A stretch of 64,000 bases of DNA, taken from NCBI GenBank assembly GCA_947494715.1, contig CANLWG010000004.1, forward strand, positions 248,001-312,000. The letters run 5' to 3'. Both the position numbers and the translations under genes were made by a program. Positions 1-8,589 of the stretch are shown piece by piece (position 1 is the stretch's first letter; the number at the start of each line of letters is the position of its first letter). The notes under the pieces are model-generated. The model saw only the letters and a list, made by a program, of their open reading frames with translations. It did not search any database and had not been told where the DNA came from. The DNA is from an uncultured Flavobacteriaceae bacterium. Lineage in GTDB: Bacteria > Bacteroidota > Bacteroidia > Flavobacteriales > Flavobacteriaceae.

Positions 1-1
1 A

Positions 2-946
2 GGGGAGGTAAGGATTAAAGTGGCGTATTCCGGCATATGTGGTACGGATGTACACATTTATCACGGGATGATGGACAAGCGGGTGAACATCCCCGTAACC
101 ATTGGTCATGAAATGTCCGGTACCATTGATGCAATTGGTGAAGGGGTATCGGGTTTTTCAGTTGGGAAAAAAGTAGTGGTACGGCCTCTGGACGATCGCG
201 GTGTAAAACCTTCTGATAAGGGATTCAATCATATTTGCGAGGATTTGAAATTTATAGGCATAGACAGTCCTGGATCCATGCAACAATATTGGAATGTACC
301 TGCCTTTACTTTACATAAGCTAAAACAGGAAACGGATTTAAAATTGGCCGCTTTGATAGAACCGCTTTCCGTGGCCGTACACGATGTGCGCCTAAGCGGA
401 TTGGTAGCGGGGGAGACGGCAGTTGTTCTAGGTGGAGGGCCTATTGGACTTCTTGTTGCCCTGGTCGCCAAGGAGACGGGAGCTGACGTAATTGTTTCCG
501 AAGTAAATGAAAATCGGATTATAAAGGCCAGGGAATTGGGATTAAATGCTGTGAACCCTACAAAAATTGATTTAATCGATTACGTTCAAGAACAGACAAA
601 AGGCCGAAAAGCGGATGTGGTCTTTGAAGTTGCCGGGGTACAGCCGGCATTGGATGTCATGACCGAAATCGCGGGAATACGTGGACGTATTTTAATGGTC
701 GCTATTCATGGACAGAAAAGAGAAGTTGATTTGTTCAAGTTTTTTTGGAAGGAATTAAAGTTGATAGGGGCAAGGGTTTACGAGAAGGAAGACTATGAAA
801 AGGCGATTGCCCTAATTACGGCCAATGAATTACCATTTGAGGAAATGATTACGGATGTACAACCATTAAGCAGCATTCAACAGGTTTTTGAAAATATTGA
901 TAACAATCCGGATGGTATGAAAGTGCTTATGGATTGTCAAGCCTAA
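2..946 (+). CDS. Zinc-type medium-chain dehydrogenase, probable 2-keto-3-deoxy-L-galactonate 5-dehydrogenase (5' end missing)
   Basis: The frame is open to the left edge and the first codons read as the usual family N-terminus (GEVRIKVAYSGICGTD), so the gene begins before the window and the GTG at 20 is not its start. Catalytic-zinc residues are visible in GICGTD and GHE, and the nucleotide-binding glycine motif in GGGPIG. The lobe that normally carries four structural-zinc cysteines keeps only one Cys, so the structural zinc is probably absent. It resembles sugar-acid dehydrogenases such as E. coli LgoD, which oxidises C5 of L-galactonate. Beside a KduD-like reductase, an aldehyde dehydrogenase and an anhydro-galactonate cycloisomerase, the likely reaction is NAD-linked C5 oxidation of 2-keto-3-deoxy-L-galactonate. 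The family call is firm; the substrate is inferred from context. Confidence 0.75.
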   Translation, partial: GEVRIKVAYSGICGTDVHIYHGMMDKRVNIPVTIGHEMSGTIDAIGEGVSGFSVGKKVVVRPLDDRGVKPSDKGFNHICEDLKFIGIDSPGSMQQYWNVPAFTLHKLKQETDLKLAALIEPLSVAVHDVRLSGLVAGETAVVLGGGPIGLLVALVAKETGADVIVSEVNENRIIKARELGLNAVNPTKIDLIDYVQEQTKGRKADVVFEVAGVQPALDVMTEIAGIRGRILMVAIHGQKREVDLFKFFWKELKLIGARVYEKEDYEKAIALITANELPFEEMITDVQPLSSIQQVFENIDNNPDGMKVLMDCQA

Positions 947-1092
947 AATAGAAGTATCATCCTGGGCGCCTACCTGAATGAAATTGTCGGGCAGGCAGTC
1001 GAAGGTCTGGGAACATGGGTTCTAGACTATGTTCGAATCGACAGAACTTTTTAAACTACGAACAGTTAGTAAAAACATAAGAATAGTAGAAA
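947..1092. other. Intergenic region with imperfect inverted repeats
   Basis: This 146-base spacer lies inside an otherwise tight operon. It holds an imperfect inverted repeat (GCCTACC facing GGGCAGGC, about 967-998) and a short GTTCT/AGAAC pair followed by five T. Neither is strong enough to call a terminator. The CCTG-rich repeat resembles small dispersed intergenic repeats of Bacteroidota. Confidence 0.3.
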
Positions 1093-1863
1093 ATGAGCAT
1101 ACTAAATCAATTCAGCTTAAAAGGAAAAACTGCACTCGTCACCGGATGTAAAAGAGGTATAGGAAAAGCAATGGCACTGGGCTTGGCCGAAGCTGGTGCC
1201 GACATTATTGGGGTAAGTGCTTCTTTGGAAAAGCATGGCAGTATGGTAGAACAGGAAGTGGAAGGATTAGGAAGAAAATTCAAGGCCTATACCTGCGATT
1301 TTGGAAATCGCGAATCTCTATATGGATTTATCGAACAGGTAAAAGACGATTTTCCAAAAATCGATATTTTGGTAAACAACGCAGGTACAATTTTGAGGGC
1401 ACCGGCAGTAGAACATTCTGATGAGTATTGGGATAAGGTAATCGAGGTAAATCAGACCGCACAATTCGTTCTTACCCGGGAAATAGGAAAGGAAATGGTT
1501 AAAAATGGTAGCGGAAAAATTGTGTTTACCGCTTCGTTGTTGACTTTTCAAGGTGGAATTACCGTTCCTGGATATGCGGCCAGTAAGGGAGCAATAGGAC
1601 AAATGACGATGGCCTTTGCCAACGAATGGGCCGGTACGGGAGTCAACGTAAATGCCATTGCCCCGGGTTACATTAGCACCGATAATACTGAAGCTTTACG
1701 AAATAATCCTGAAAGGAACGATTCCATTTTAGCTCGTATTCCTGCAGGTCGTTGGGGCCAACCCGAGGATTTCAAAGGCCCAATCGTATTTCTGTGCTCT
1801 GATGCTTCAAGTTATATGAACGGAACTACTATGCTGGTCGATGGAGGCTGGATGGGCAGATAA
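1093..1863 (+). CDS. kduD: KduD-like short-chain dehydrogenase (2,5-diketo-3-deoxy-sugar-acid reductase)
   Basis: A 256-residue classical SDR. The cofactor motif TGCKRGIG is at residues 17-24, NNAG at 95-98, and the catalytic set is Ser148, Tyr161 (YAASK) and Lys165. The closest recognisable relatives are 2-keto-3-deoxy-D-gluconate 5-dehydrogenases (KduD), which interconvert 2-keto-3-deoxy-D-gluconate and its 2,5-diketo form. In the known L-AHG route this step runs as a reduction, turning the C5-oxidised intermediate into D-KDG, which then enters the Entner-Doudoroff path. It sits between the zinc dehydrogenase and the aldehyde dehydrogenase on the same strand. Family confidence is high; the direction and substrate rest on neighbours. 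KDG kinase and KDPG aldolase are not in the window. Confidence 0.85.
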   Translation: MSILNQFSLKGKTALVTGCKRGIGKAMALGLAEAGADIIGVSASLEKHGSMVEQEVEGLGRKFKAYTCDFGNRESLYGFIEQVKDDFPKIDILVNNAGTILRAPAVEHSDEYWDKVIEVNQTAQFVLTREIGKEMVKNGSGKIVFTASLLTFQGGITVPGYAASKGAIGQMTMAFANEWAGTGVNVNAIAPGYISTDNTEALRNNPERNDSILARIPAGRWGQPEDFKGPIVFLCSDASSYMNGTTMLVDGGWMGR

Positions 1864-1873
1864 CATCAAGAGC

Positions 1874-1898
1874 ATTCCAATCCAAACGGATTGGGAAT
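1874..1898 (+). other. Hairpin between reductase and aldehyde dehydrogenase genes
   Basis: ATTCCAATCC and GGATTGGGAAT face each other around an AAAC loop, giving a 10-bp stem with one bulged base. No T-run follows, so it is unlikely to end transcription. It could be an RNA-processing or stability element within the operon. Confidence 0.4.
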
Positions 1899-1927
1899 AC
1901 AAAAGATTAACCGAATCAATATATATC

Positions 1928-3382
1928 ATGTCTAAAATCAAAGAATACCAACTGTTCATTGATGGAAAATGGATTCCTTCGGCTTCCGGTGAAACCATTG
2001 ATGTAATCAATCCTTCCACCGAGGAAGTAGTGGCCAAAGTACAGAACGGTACTATTGAGGAGGCTCAAATGACGTTGGAAGCGGCTGAGCTGGCACAAAA
2101 ATCTTGGCGAAAACTACCAGCGCGCCAACGTGCCGAACTTTTATACAAACTAGCCGATGAAATCAAGGAGAACGCCGATTATTTGGCCGAGCTCTTGGTA
2201 AAGGAGCAGGGCAAATTGCTAAAGGTCGCGCGAATGGAAGTGGCGGTAACGGCCTCATTTATTGAATACGCCTGTGAAGGGGCAAGAAGAATTGAAGGTG
2301 ATATTATTCCTTCGGACAATTCTAACGAACAGATTTGGATTCAAAAGGTGCCCCGTGGTGTAGTAGTGGCCATAACGGCATGGAACTTTCCATTGGCTTT
2401 GGCGGGGCGCAAACTAGGTCCTGCCCTGGTTGCTGGAAATACGTTAGTGATCAAACCCACCTCCGAAACACCATTGGCCACTTTGGAGCTTGGAAATCTG
2501 GCAATAAAAGCTGGTCTGCCCAATGGAGTTCTCAATATTCTTACTGGGCCTGGTAGAGCTATGGGCAATGCATTGGTAGAAAGCCCCCTAACCAAAATGG
2601 TGACCATGACAGGCTCTACACCCGTAGGACAACAAATAGCACGGAACGCTGCCCAAAATTTGACCCATGTACAACTGGAATTGGGGGGTAAAGCACCATT
2701 TATTGTTTTTAAGGATGCCGATTTGGATGAAGCCGTTGACGCGGCCTTACATTCCCGTTTCGATAACTGCGGACAGGTATGCACCTGCAATGAAAGAATG
2801 TATATCCATGAGGATATCTATAATGTCTTTATGGAAAAATTCATTACGAAAACAAAGGCCTTAAAAGTAGGCGATCCGATGCTTGAGGAAACGGATATGG
2901 GACCCAAGGTCAATGCGGCGGAATTAAAACATATGGAACACCTCGTTGCTGTTAGTTTAAAGGAAGGGGCCACTTTGGCTACCGGGGGTGCACGCCCTAA
3001 AGGGAATCAGTTCGAAAAAGGATTTTGGTTTGAACCCACCATACTTACAGATGTAACACAAGATATGACCATAGTTCATGAAGAGTCCTTTGGACCTATT
3101 TTGCCCGTTTTGAAGTTCAGGACCTTTGATGAAGTCATAGGTTATGCCAATGACTGTGATTACGGTCTGGCCGCCATGGTCTTTACAAATGATATGAACA
3201 CCATCATGAAGTGTAACGACGAATTGGAATACGGTGAGATTTATGTAAACCGTGGTCATGGGGAACAGCATCAAGGTTTTCACAATGGGTATAAATTATC
3301 GGGAAGTGGTGGCGAAGACGGCAAATATGGTTTCGAGCAGTATTTGGAAAAAAAGACATTTTACATCAGACATAAGGCCTAG
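1928..3382 (+). CDS. Aldehyde dehydrogenase, probable 3,6-anhydro-L-galactose dehydrogenase
   Basis: A 484-residue NAD(P)-dependent aldehyde dehydrogenase of the lactaldehyde dehydrogenase (AldA) type. Asn153 (AWNFP), general base Glu251 (QLELGGK) and catalytic Cys285 (CGQVC) are all present. The ATG at 1928 gives the usual MSKIKEYQLFIDGKW start; an upstream extension overlapping the reductase gene is not family-like. In L-AHG users an enzyme of this family oxidises L-AHG to 3,6-anhydro-L-galactonate, the first step of the pathway. Here the next gene, the cycloisomerase that uses that product, begins at the base after this stop codon, which implies translational coupling. Alternative substrates such as lactaldehyde cannot be excluded from sequence alone. 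Confidence 0.85.
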   Translation: MSKIKEYQLFIDGKWIPSASGETIDVINPSTEEVVAKVQNGTIEEAQMTLEAAELAQKSWRKLPARQRAELLYKLADEIKENADYLAELLVKEQGKLLKVARMEVAVTASFIEYACEGARRIEGDIIPSDNSNEQIWIQKVPRGVVVAITAWNFPLALAGRKLGPALVAGNTLVIKPTSETPLATLELGNLAIKAGLPNGVLNILTGPGRAMGNALVESPLTKMVTMTGSTPVGQQIARNAAQNLTHVQLELGGKAPFIVFKDADLDEAVDAALHSRFDNCGQVCTCNERMYIHEDIYNVFMEKFITKTKALKVGDPMLEETDMGPKVNAAELKHMEHLVAVSLKEGATLATGGARPKGNQFEKGFWFEPTILTDVTQDMTIVHEESFGPILPVLKFRTFDEVIGYANDCDYGLAAMVFTNDMNTIMKCNDELEYGEIYVNRGHGEQHQGFHNGYKLSGSGGEDGKYGFEQYLEKKTFYIRHKA

Positions 3383-4474
3383 ATGTTTACACGGATAAAG
3401 ACCATTGACTGTAACCTGTTCAGAGTGCCTTTGCCAGAGGTTATGAACGACGCAAAACACGGGGACCACACCCATTTTGAGTTAATAACCACGACCATTC
3501 AACTAGAAGATGGCACTCTGGGAACGGGTTATACATATACTGGTGGAAAGGGTGGGCATGCCATAAAAGCGATGGTCGTTCATGATATTGCTCCAGCGCT
3601 CATTGGAAAGGACGGTAAAGATATAGATGCGCTCTATGATTTCATGGAATGGCACATGCATTATGTGGGGAGGGGCGGTATTGTCTCCTTTGCCGTTTCT
3701 ACTATCGATATTGCCTTGTGGGACATTAAATGTACGAGGGAAGGGCTGCCATTATGGAAAATGGCCGGAGGTAGCGGAAATTCGTGTAAGGCATATTGCG
3801 GCGGAATTGATTTGCAGTTTCCTATTCCAAAACTTTTGAAGAAAATGGAGGGCTACTTAGCGGCGGGGTTTAATGCCGTTAAGATAAAAATAGGTCGGGA
3901 AAATTTGGACGAGGATATTCAACGGATAAAAGCGGTACGGGAATATATTGGTCCTGACGTTACTTTTATGGTGGATGCGAATTATTCCATGACTGTTGAA
4001 AAGGCTATCGAGGCTATTGAACGATTTAGGCAATACAATATTACTTGGTTTGAAGAACCTATAATTCCGGATAACTATAAGGGATTTGCCCAGATTGTGG
4101 ATACCACCGGATTTCCATTGGCCATGGGCGAAAATCTACACACCATACATGAATTTGAATATGCGATAGAGCAAGCGAAACTTTCTTATCTGCAACCGGA
4201 TGCCTCTAACTGCCGCGGGATTTCAGGCTGGTTAAAAGTTGCCCAATTGGCAAATGCAAACAATATTCCCATATGTTCCCATGGTATGCAGGAACTGCAC
4301 GTAAGTCTGGTTTCCGCCCAACCCAATTCGGGCTGGCTGGAAGTGCACAGTTTCCCTATTGACCAATATACTCTAAGGCCTTTGGTCGTTGAAAATCATC
4401 GGGCCGTAGCCCCTGATACCCCTGGAATAGGTGTTGAATTCGATTGGGATAAACTAAATCCCTATAAACAATAG
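3383..4474 (+). CDS. Enolase-superfamily 3,6-anhydro-L-galactonate cycloisomerase
   Basis: A 363-residue mandelate-racemase-type enolase-superfamily protein. Metal ligands are Asp198 (VDAN), Glu224 (WFEEP) and Glu250 (MGEN); Lys167/Lys169 (KIKIG) and His300 (CSHGMQE) are the candidate acid/base residues. The N-terminal segment around [15 protein letters not shown] and the C-terminal HSFPIDQYT strongly recall the characterised Vibrio anhydro-L-galactonate cycloisomerase, from memory of that family. The enzyme opens the anhydro ring of 3,6-anhydro-L-galactonate to give 2-keto-3-deoxy-L-galactonate. It follows the aldehyde dehydrogenase with no spacing. This is the diagnostic gene for L-AHG, hence agar or porphyran, use. 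A fuconate or rhamnonate dehydratase is the main alternative, judged less likely. Confidence 0.85.
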   Translation: MFTRIKTIDCNLFRVPLPEVMNDAKHGDHTHFELITTTIQLEDGTLGTGYTYTGGKGGHAIKAMVVHDIAPALIGKDGKDIDALYDFMEWHMHYVGRGGIVSFAVSTIDIALWDIKCTREGLPLWKMAGGSGNSCKAYCGGIDLQFPIPKLLKKMEGYLAAGFNAVKIKIGRENLDEDIQRIKAVREYIGPDVTFMVDANYSMTVEKAIEAIERFRQYNITWFEEPIIPDNYKGFAQIVDTTGFPLAMGENLHTIHEFEYAIEQAKLSYLQPDASNCRGISGWLKVAQLANANNIPICSHGMQELHVSLVSAQPNSGWLEVHSFPIDQYTLRPLVVENHRAVAPDTPGIGVEFDWDKLNPYKQ

Positions 4475-4483
4475 AATTGAAGA

Positions 4484-5527
4484 ATGAAAATCGCGCAAAC
4501 ACATTTCGGAATGCTGGAAGGAAACGAAGTACGATTATACACTTTGGAGAATAACAATGGCATTCGTGTTAAAATATCCAATTATGGGGCTACTATAACT
4601 TCCATAGTTGTTCCCGGAAAGGAAAGAGGTCCGGAGGATATTGTTTGCGGATTCAATACTTTCGAAAATTACTTTTCAAAAGAATATCAGGACAACGCCC
4701 CATATTTTGGAGGAACCATAGGGCGGTATTGCTCACAAATAAAGGACTCCAAATTCAGTTTAAATGGTATAGAATTTCAATTGGCACAGAATTGTGGTAC
4801 CAATAACCTACATGGTGGAACAGTAGGGTTTGATAAAAAGATATGGGAGGTAAAGCCATTTAAACAAAATACATCCCAATTAGAAATGAAGCTCCGCAGC
4901 GGACATCTCGAAGAAGGCTTTCCGGGGAATGTATACATTAACGTTACGTTTTCTCTCGATGATGAAAATCAATTGCTAATTGATTACAAAGCACTTACAG
5001 ATCACAACACTCCCTTTTCAATGACAAACCACACCTACTTCAACTTATCTGGTTTTACGGAGACCGTAGAAGGGCATACCATCCAAATAAATTCGGATAG
5101 AAAGCAAATTTGGGACAGTTCAGGTGCTGCGACCGGTGAAAATATTTCAATAACAAGTTTGCCGGATGATCTGCGCAACCCTAAAATGCTAGGGGAGGTG
5201 CACGAAGCCCTGGGGGATGGTTTTGAACATTATTACATCTTCAAGGACAAAGGTTTTGCTTTGGAAAAAGTAGCTGAAATAAAAGACCACAAGAGTGGTC
5301 GCTCACTGGAAGTATCCACGACCGAACCGGGTATGCTCTTTTATACGGGTAAATATACCTCTAATGATTTAAGGCGAGAATCGGGACAACAATATGGCAA
5401 GTACCGTGGATTTTGTTGCGAGACCCATAGATATCCCAATGGACCTAATCTACCCGATTCACCGAAAAGTATTTTAAAAAAAGGAGAATCTTTTGATAGT
5501 ACTACCATTTTTACGTTTGGGTGGTAA
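4484..5527 (+). CDS. galM: Aldose 1-epimerase (mutarotase)
   Basis: A 347-residue GalM-type protein beginning nine bases after the cycloisomerase. Typical family landmarks are GGTIGRYC, NNLHGG, the catalytic-His segment NHTYFNLSG and the late acidic residue in TTEPGMLFYTG. It interconverts alpha and beta anomers of hexoses, probably D-galactose released with L-AHG from agar oligosaccharides, although the specificity cannot be read from sequence. No signal peptide is seen, so it is cytoplasmic. It belongs to the same operon as the upstream four enzymes and the downstream permease. The family assignment is secure. Confidence 0.88.
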   Translation: MKIAQTHFGMLEGNEVRLYTLENNNGIRVKISNYGATITSIVVPGKERGPEDIVCGFNTFENYFSKEYQDNAPYFGGTIGRYCSQIKDSKFSLNGIEFQLAQNCGTNNLHGGTVGFDKKIWEVKPFKQNTSQLEMKLRSGHLEEGFPGNVYINVTFSLDDENQLLIDYKALTDHNTPFSMTNHTYFNLSGFTETVEGHTIQINSDRKQIWDSSGAATGENISITSLPDDLRNPKMLGEVHEALGDGFEHYYIFKDKGFALEKVAEIKDHKSGRSLEVSTTEPGMLFYTGKYTSNDLRRESGQQYGKYRGFCCETHRYPNGPNLPDSPKSILKKGESFDSTTIFTFGW

Positions 5528-5537
5528 TGGAGGATAT

Positions 5538-5552
5538 AGACCTGACAGGTCT
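5538..5552. repeat. 15-base palindrome AGACCTG-A-CAGGTCT
   Basis: A perfect inverted repeat in the spacer between galM and the permease gene, with 7-bp arms around a single base. Similar CCTGACAGG palindromes are scattered between genes in many Bacteroidota. A regulator site or a small dispersed repeat are both possible. Confidence 0.4.
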
Positions 5553-5578
5553 GGAAAATAAAACATAAAAATCAAACC

Positions 5579-6601
5579 ATGATTGAAGGAGTTTTATGGG
5601 CAATTTTTGCAGGCCTTATGTTGGGGCTCTATGCCTTGCCGGAAAAGTTTACAAAGGGGTTCAGGTATGAGAATACGTGGAGTCTCTTTTTTCTATTGAC
5701 CATGTTTGTCGTACCAAGTATTGTTTCTCTGGTTCTCATAAAAGGCTTTGGTAACATATTTGGAAATATGCCGACCGATATTTGGATCAAAATGGGCCTT
5801 GCCAGTTTTCTTTGGGGAATTGGTGTTATGCTATGGAGCAAAGCGATCAACTACATTGGACTATCCCTCGGTTTTTCCATATTTATCGGTACAGTTATAT
5901 TGGTAGGTTCGCTATTGCCATTTATCGTTGATGGACTTCCTCCGGCCAACGTCCTACTTTTTATAGCAATTGGAATCCTAATAGTTTTACTGGGAATTAT
6001 CCTTAATGGAAAAGCTGGTCTGATTCGAGAGAAAAATGAGGAAGAATCGGATAGGAATCAAGAAGTTGATGCTCCAAAAGGTTCCATGGCAACAGGAATT
6101 TTAATAGCGGTTATTGGTGGCCTTTTGGCGACGGGCTTTAGCTATGCCAATGCCGTGGGCAGACCTTATCTGCATCAGGCAAGTATTGCTCAAGGTAATG
6201 CCGATTGGATAACTGCGGTGGCCATCATGTTCCCGATTTTTATTAGTGGGGGAATTGTAATGACTGCCTATTTCCTTTGGCAGTTGAACAAGAAGAGTGC
6301 ATGGGGCCATTTTAAGGTCTCTTCATTTAGTAAGAATGTGTTCTTAATTTTGATTATGGCCGTGTTCCATTACGCGGCGTCCGCTCTTTTTGCTTATGCT
6401 GCCTCTAAATTAGGTGCTTCAGGGAATACGGTGGGTTATGCCATTTTCAACACCGCTTCCGTGGCGACCGCCATTATCAGCGGAATAGTAACCAATGAAT
6501 GGGTACGGGCCTCCCCCAAAGCGCGAAAAATTCTGTATGTCGGCCTTGGCTGCATGATTGTTGGTATTTTGGTCATAGCTTATGGTAATGGACAGATGTA
6601 G
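5579..6601 (+). CDS. RhaT-family sugar permease (drug/metabolite transporter superfamily)
   Basis: A 340-residue inner-membrane protein with about ten hydrophobic helices in two halves, separated by a charged loop (IREKNEEESDRNQEVDAPK, near residues 148-166). The layout and segments such as GLYALPEKF and GNTVGYAIFN match the L-rhamnose-proton symporter family. Placed directly after the L-AHG genes and galM, it is the obvious candidate to import L-AHG or a related monosaccharide into the cytoplasm; the substrate is inferred from position only. The true RhaT substrate, L-rhamnose, is an alternative, but no rhamnose enzymes are present here. Confidence 0.8.
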   Translation: MIEGVLWAIFAGLMLGLYALPEKFTKGFRYENTWSLFFLLTMFVVPSIVSLVLIKGFGNIFGNMPTDIWIKMGLASFLWGIGVMLWSKAINYIGLSLGFSIFIGTVILVGSLLPFIVDGLPPANVLLFIAIGILIVLLGIILNGKAGLIREKNEEESDRNQEVDAPKGSMATGILIAVIGGLLATGFSYANAVGRPYLHQASIAQGNADWITAVAIMFPIFISGGIVMTAYFLWQLNKKSAWGHFKVSSFSKNVFLILIMAVFHYAASALFAYAASKLGASGNTVGYAIFNTASVATAIISGIVTNEWVRASPKARKILYVGLGCMIVGILVIAYGNGQM

Positions 6602-6772
6602 ATATTCTAACCAAACTACAAATCATTAATGCACATTACATCTTTCTTCAAATTAAAGCAAAACCTGAAAGGCCATATAAATACAAATTTTATTATACAA
6701 AATAAAACATATGAGATATGGTATTCAAGTGTATATTTAATAAAAGAGTCGTAAATTTTGAAACTTAAAAAA

Positions 6773-8587
6773 ATGAAAATGAATAAACTATCATTCGTCT
6801 TTTTTGTTGTTTTGTTTGTGTCGTTACCTCTATTACATGCTCAGAAAATCGAAGGCGAGCTCAAAAAATGGCATAAAGTAACACTGGTCTTTGAGGGACC
6901 GCAAACTTCGGAAAGAGCCGAGGAAAACCCTTTTTTAAACTATCGTTTGAATGTCACTTTTACGCACTCAGCATCAAAGGAAAAATTTCTAATCCCAGGG
7001 TACTATGCCACGGATGGGGATGCCGCCAATACAGGTGCCGAAGCAGGAAACATTTGGAAAGTCCATTTTGCCCCGGATATAGAAGGGGAATGGACGTACC
7101 AGGTAGATTTCAAAAAAGGAAAATGGGCCGCCGTACGTACATCGGAAAAGATAAAGAGTGCAGAATATATGGATGGCAAGACAGGCAGTTTCACCATCGA
7201 CAAAACGGACAAAACCGGAAGGGACTTCAGAGGAAAGGGAAGGTTGCAATACGTGGGTGAAAGTTATCTAAAATTTCAGAATGGTGAATATTTCTTAAAA
7301 TGTGGGTCCGATGCCCCGGAGAACCTTTTGGCCTACGATCAATTTGACGGTACTTTCAAAAATGATGGTCATAAAGATGACTTGATAAAAAAATGGGAAG
7401 CACATCGGCAAGACTGGAAAGAAGGTGACCCTATGTGGAAGGATGGCAAGGGAAAAGAGATTATAGGAGCAATCAACTATTTGGCTTCCAAGGGAATGAA
7501 CGCTTTTTCATTTTTGACAATGAATATTGAAGGTGATGATCAAAATGTTTTCCCGTATGTAGATTACGATACCTGGGATCGCTTTGATACTTCAAAATTG
7601 GACCAATGGGAAATTCTTTTTGAACACGCCGATAAACTAGGTATGTTTTTGCATTTTAAAACCTTGGAGTTTGAAAACCAGGGCCTATTGGACAATGGGG
7701 GTACCGGATTATATACCAAATTATATTATCGTGAGCTCATTGCACGTTTCGGACATCATTTGGCCATGAATTGGAACCTGGCCGAGGAAACAGGGGATTG
7801 GACCGAGACACCGCCAACTTTTCCCTTGGATGCGGCCGAAAGAATTCGATTGGCCGAATACATTTCCTTTGTGGATCCCTATAAGCACCATCTGGTCATC
7901 CATAATGGGGCATGGTACGATGAAATTTATGGTCCTAACACAAAGTTTACGGGAGCATCCTTACAGACCAATAAAGCTGATTTCAGTAATGTTCACAAAT
8001 CTGTTTTAAGGATTTTGAACGAATCCAAGAAAGCTGGTAAAATTTGGGCGGTTGCCTGTGATGAACCTGGGGATGCCCAACATTCCTTGATTACCGATGC
8101 CGAAGACCCCGAACATAATGATGCAAGGAAAAATGGACTTTGGGGTGCCATGATGGCCGGTGCATGGGGCACGGAATGGTATTTCGGTTATAAACACCCA
8201 CATTCCGATTTAACCTGTCAAGACTATCGTTCTCGAGATTTGTTCTGGGACCAGGGAAAAATATGTCTTGATTTTTTTAATGAAAACAATATCCCCTTTT
8301 GGAATATGGAATCCAATGATTCCCTTATCTCCTTAGAAGGCGATTACGTTTTATCCCAGACTGGGGAGAGTTATGTAGTGTATCTGAAAAATGGGGGTGA
8401 ATCAACCTTGGACTTGGGAAGTTCCGATGGGGATTACGAGGTTTCTTGGTACAATCCTCGGAAAGGTGGAGCATTACAGAAAGGAAAGGTCAAATCAATA
8501 TCCGGTTCCGGAAAGCAATCCCTTGGTAAACCTCCTGTAAAGAAGGAGCAAGATAAGGATTGGGTGGTTTGGGTTCAAAAGAAATAA
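6773..8587 (+). CDS. Secreted DUF5060 glycoside-hydrolase-like protein
   Basis: About 604 residues with a clear Sec signal peptide (MKMNKLSFVFFVVLFVSLPLLHAQ). I chose the ATG at 6773 rather than the TTG at 6758 because it gives a compact signal. An N-terminal beta-rich DUF5060 region (about residues 25-115) precedes a TIM-barrel-like middle. That part holds NWNLAEETGDW and ACDEPGDAQ, whose glutamates are plausible acid/base and nucleophile by analogy with related clans. A small C-terminal beta domain ends at WVVWVQKK. Proteins of this type occur in marine polysaccharide loci and probably cleave algal oligosaccharides, but the substrate is unknown. The 155-base spacer upstream suggests its own promoter. 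Glycosidase activity is inferred. Confidence 0.75.
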   Translation: MKMNKLSFVFFVVLFVSLPLLHAQKIEGELKKWHKVTLVFEGPQTSERAEENPFLNYRLNVTFTHSASKEKFLIPGYYATDGDAANTGAEAGNIWKVHFAPDIEGEWTYQVDFKKGKWAAVRTSEKIKSAEYMDGKTGSFTIDKTDKTGRDFRGKGRLQYVGESYLKFQNGEYFLKCGSDAPENLLAYDQFDGTFKNDGHKDDLIKKWEAHRQDWKEGDPMWKDGKGKEIIGAINYLASKGMNAFSFLTMNIEGDDQNVFPYVDYDTWDRFDTSKLDQWEILFEHADKLGMFLHFKTLEFENQGLLDNGGTGLYTKLYYRELIARFGHHLAMNWNLAEETGDWTETPPTFPLDAAERIRLAEYISFVDPYKHHLVIHNGAWYDEIYGPNTKFTGASLQTNKADFSNVHKSVLRILNESKKAGKIWAVACDEPGDAQHSLITDAEDPEHNDARKNGLWGAMMAGAWGTEWYFGYKHPHSDLTCQDYRSRDLFWDQGKICLDFFNENNIPFWNMESNDSLISLEGDYVLSQTGESYVVYLKNGGESTLDLGSSDGDYEVSWYNPRKGGALQKGKVKSISGSGKQSLGKPPVKKEQDKDWVVWVQKK

Positions 8588-8589
8588 GT

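Noticed and set aside
20-22. GTG as start of the first dehydrogenase
   Set aside because: The frame is open to base 2 and the upstream codons already match the conserved family N-terminus, so the gene starts outside the window.
1020-1053. Terminator after the first dehydrogenase gene
   Set aside because: Only a five-base stem with a long loop; not strong enough.
2341-2790. 149-codon minus-strand ORF
   Set aside because: It lies wholly inside the aldehyde dehydrogenase gene in antisense, with no family resemblance.
2-4474. L-fucose or L-rhamnose oxidative pathway
   Set aside because: Lactonase and the diketo-acid hydrolase of those routes are absent, and the enolase-superfamily protein resembles the anhydro-galactonate cycloisomerase more closely.
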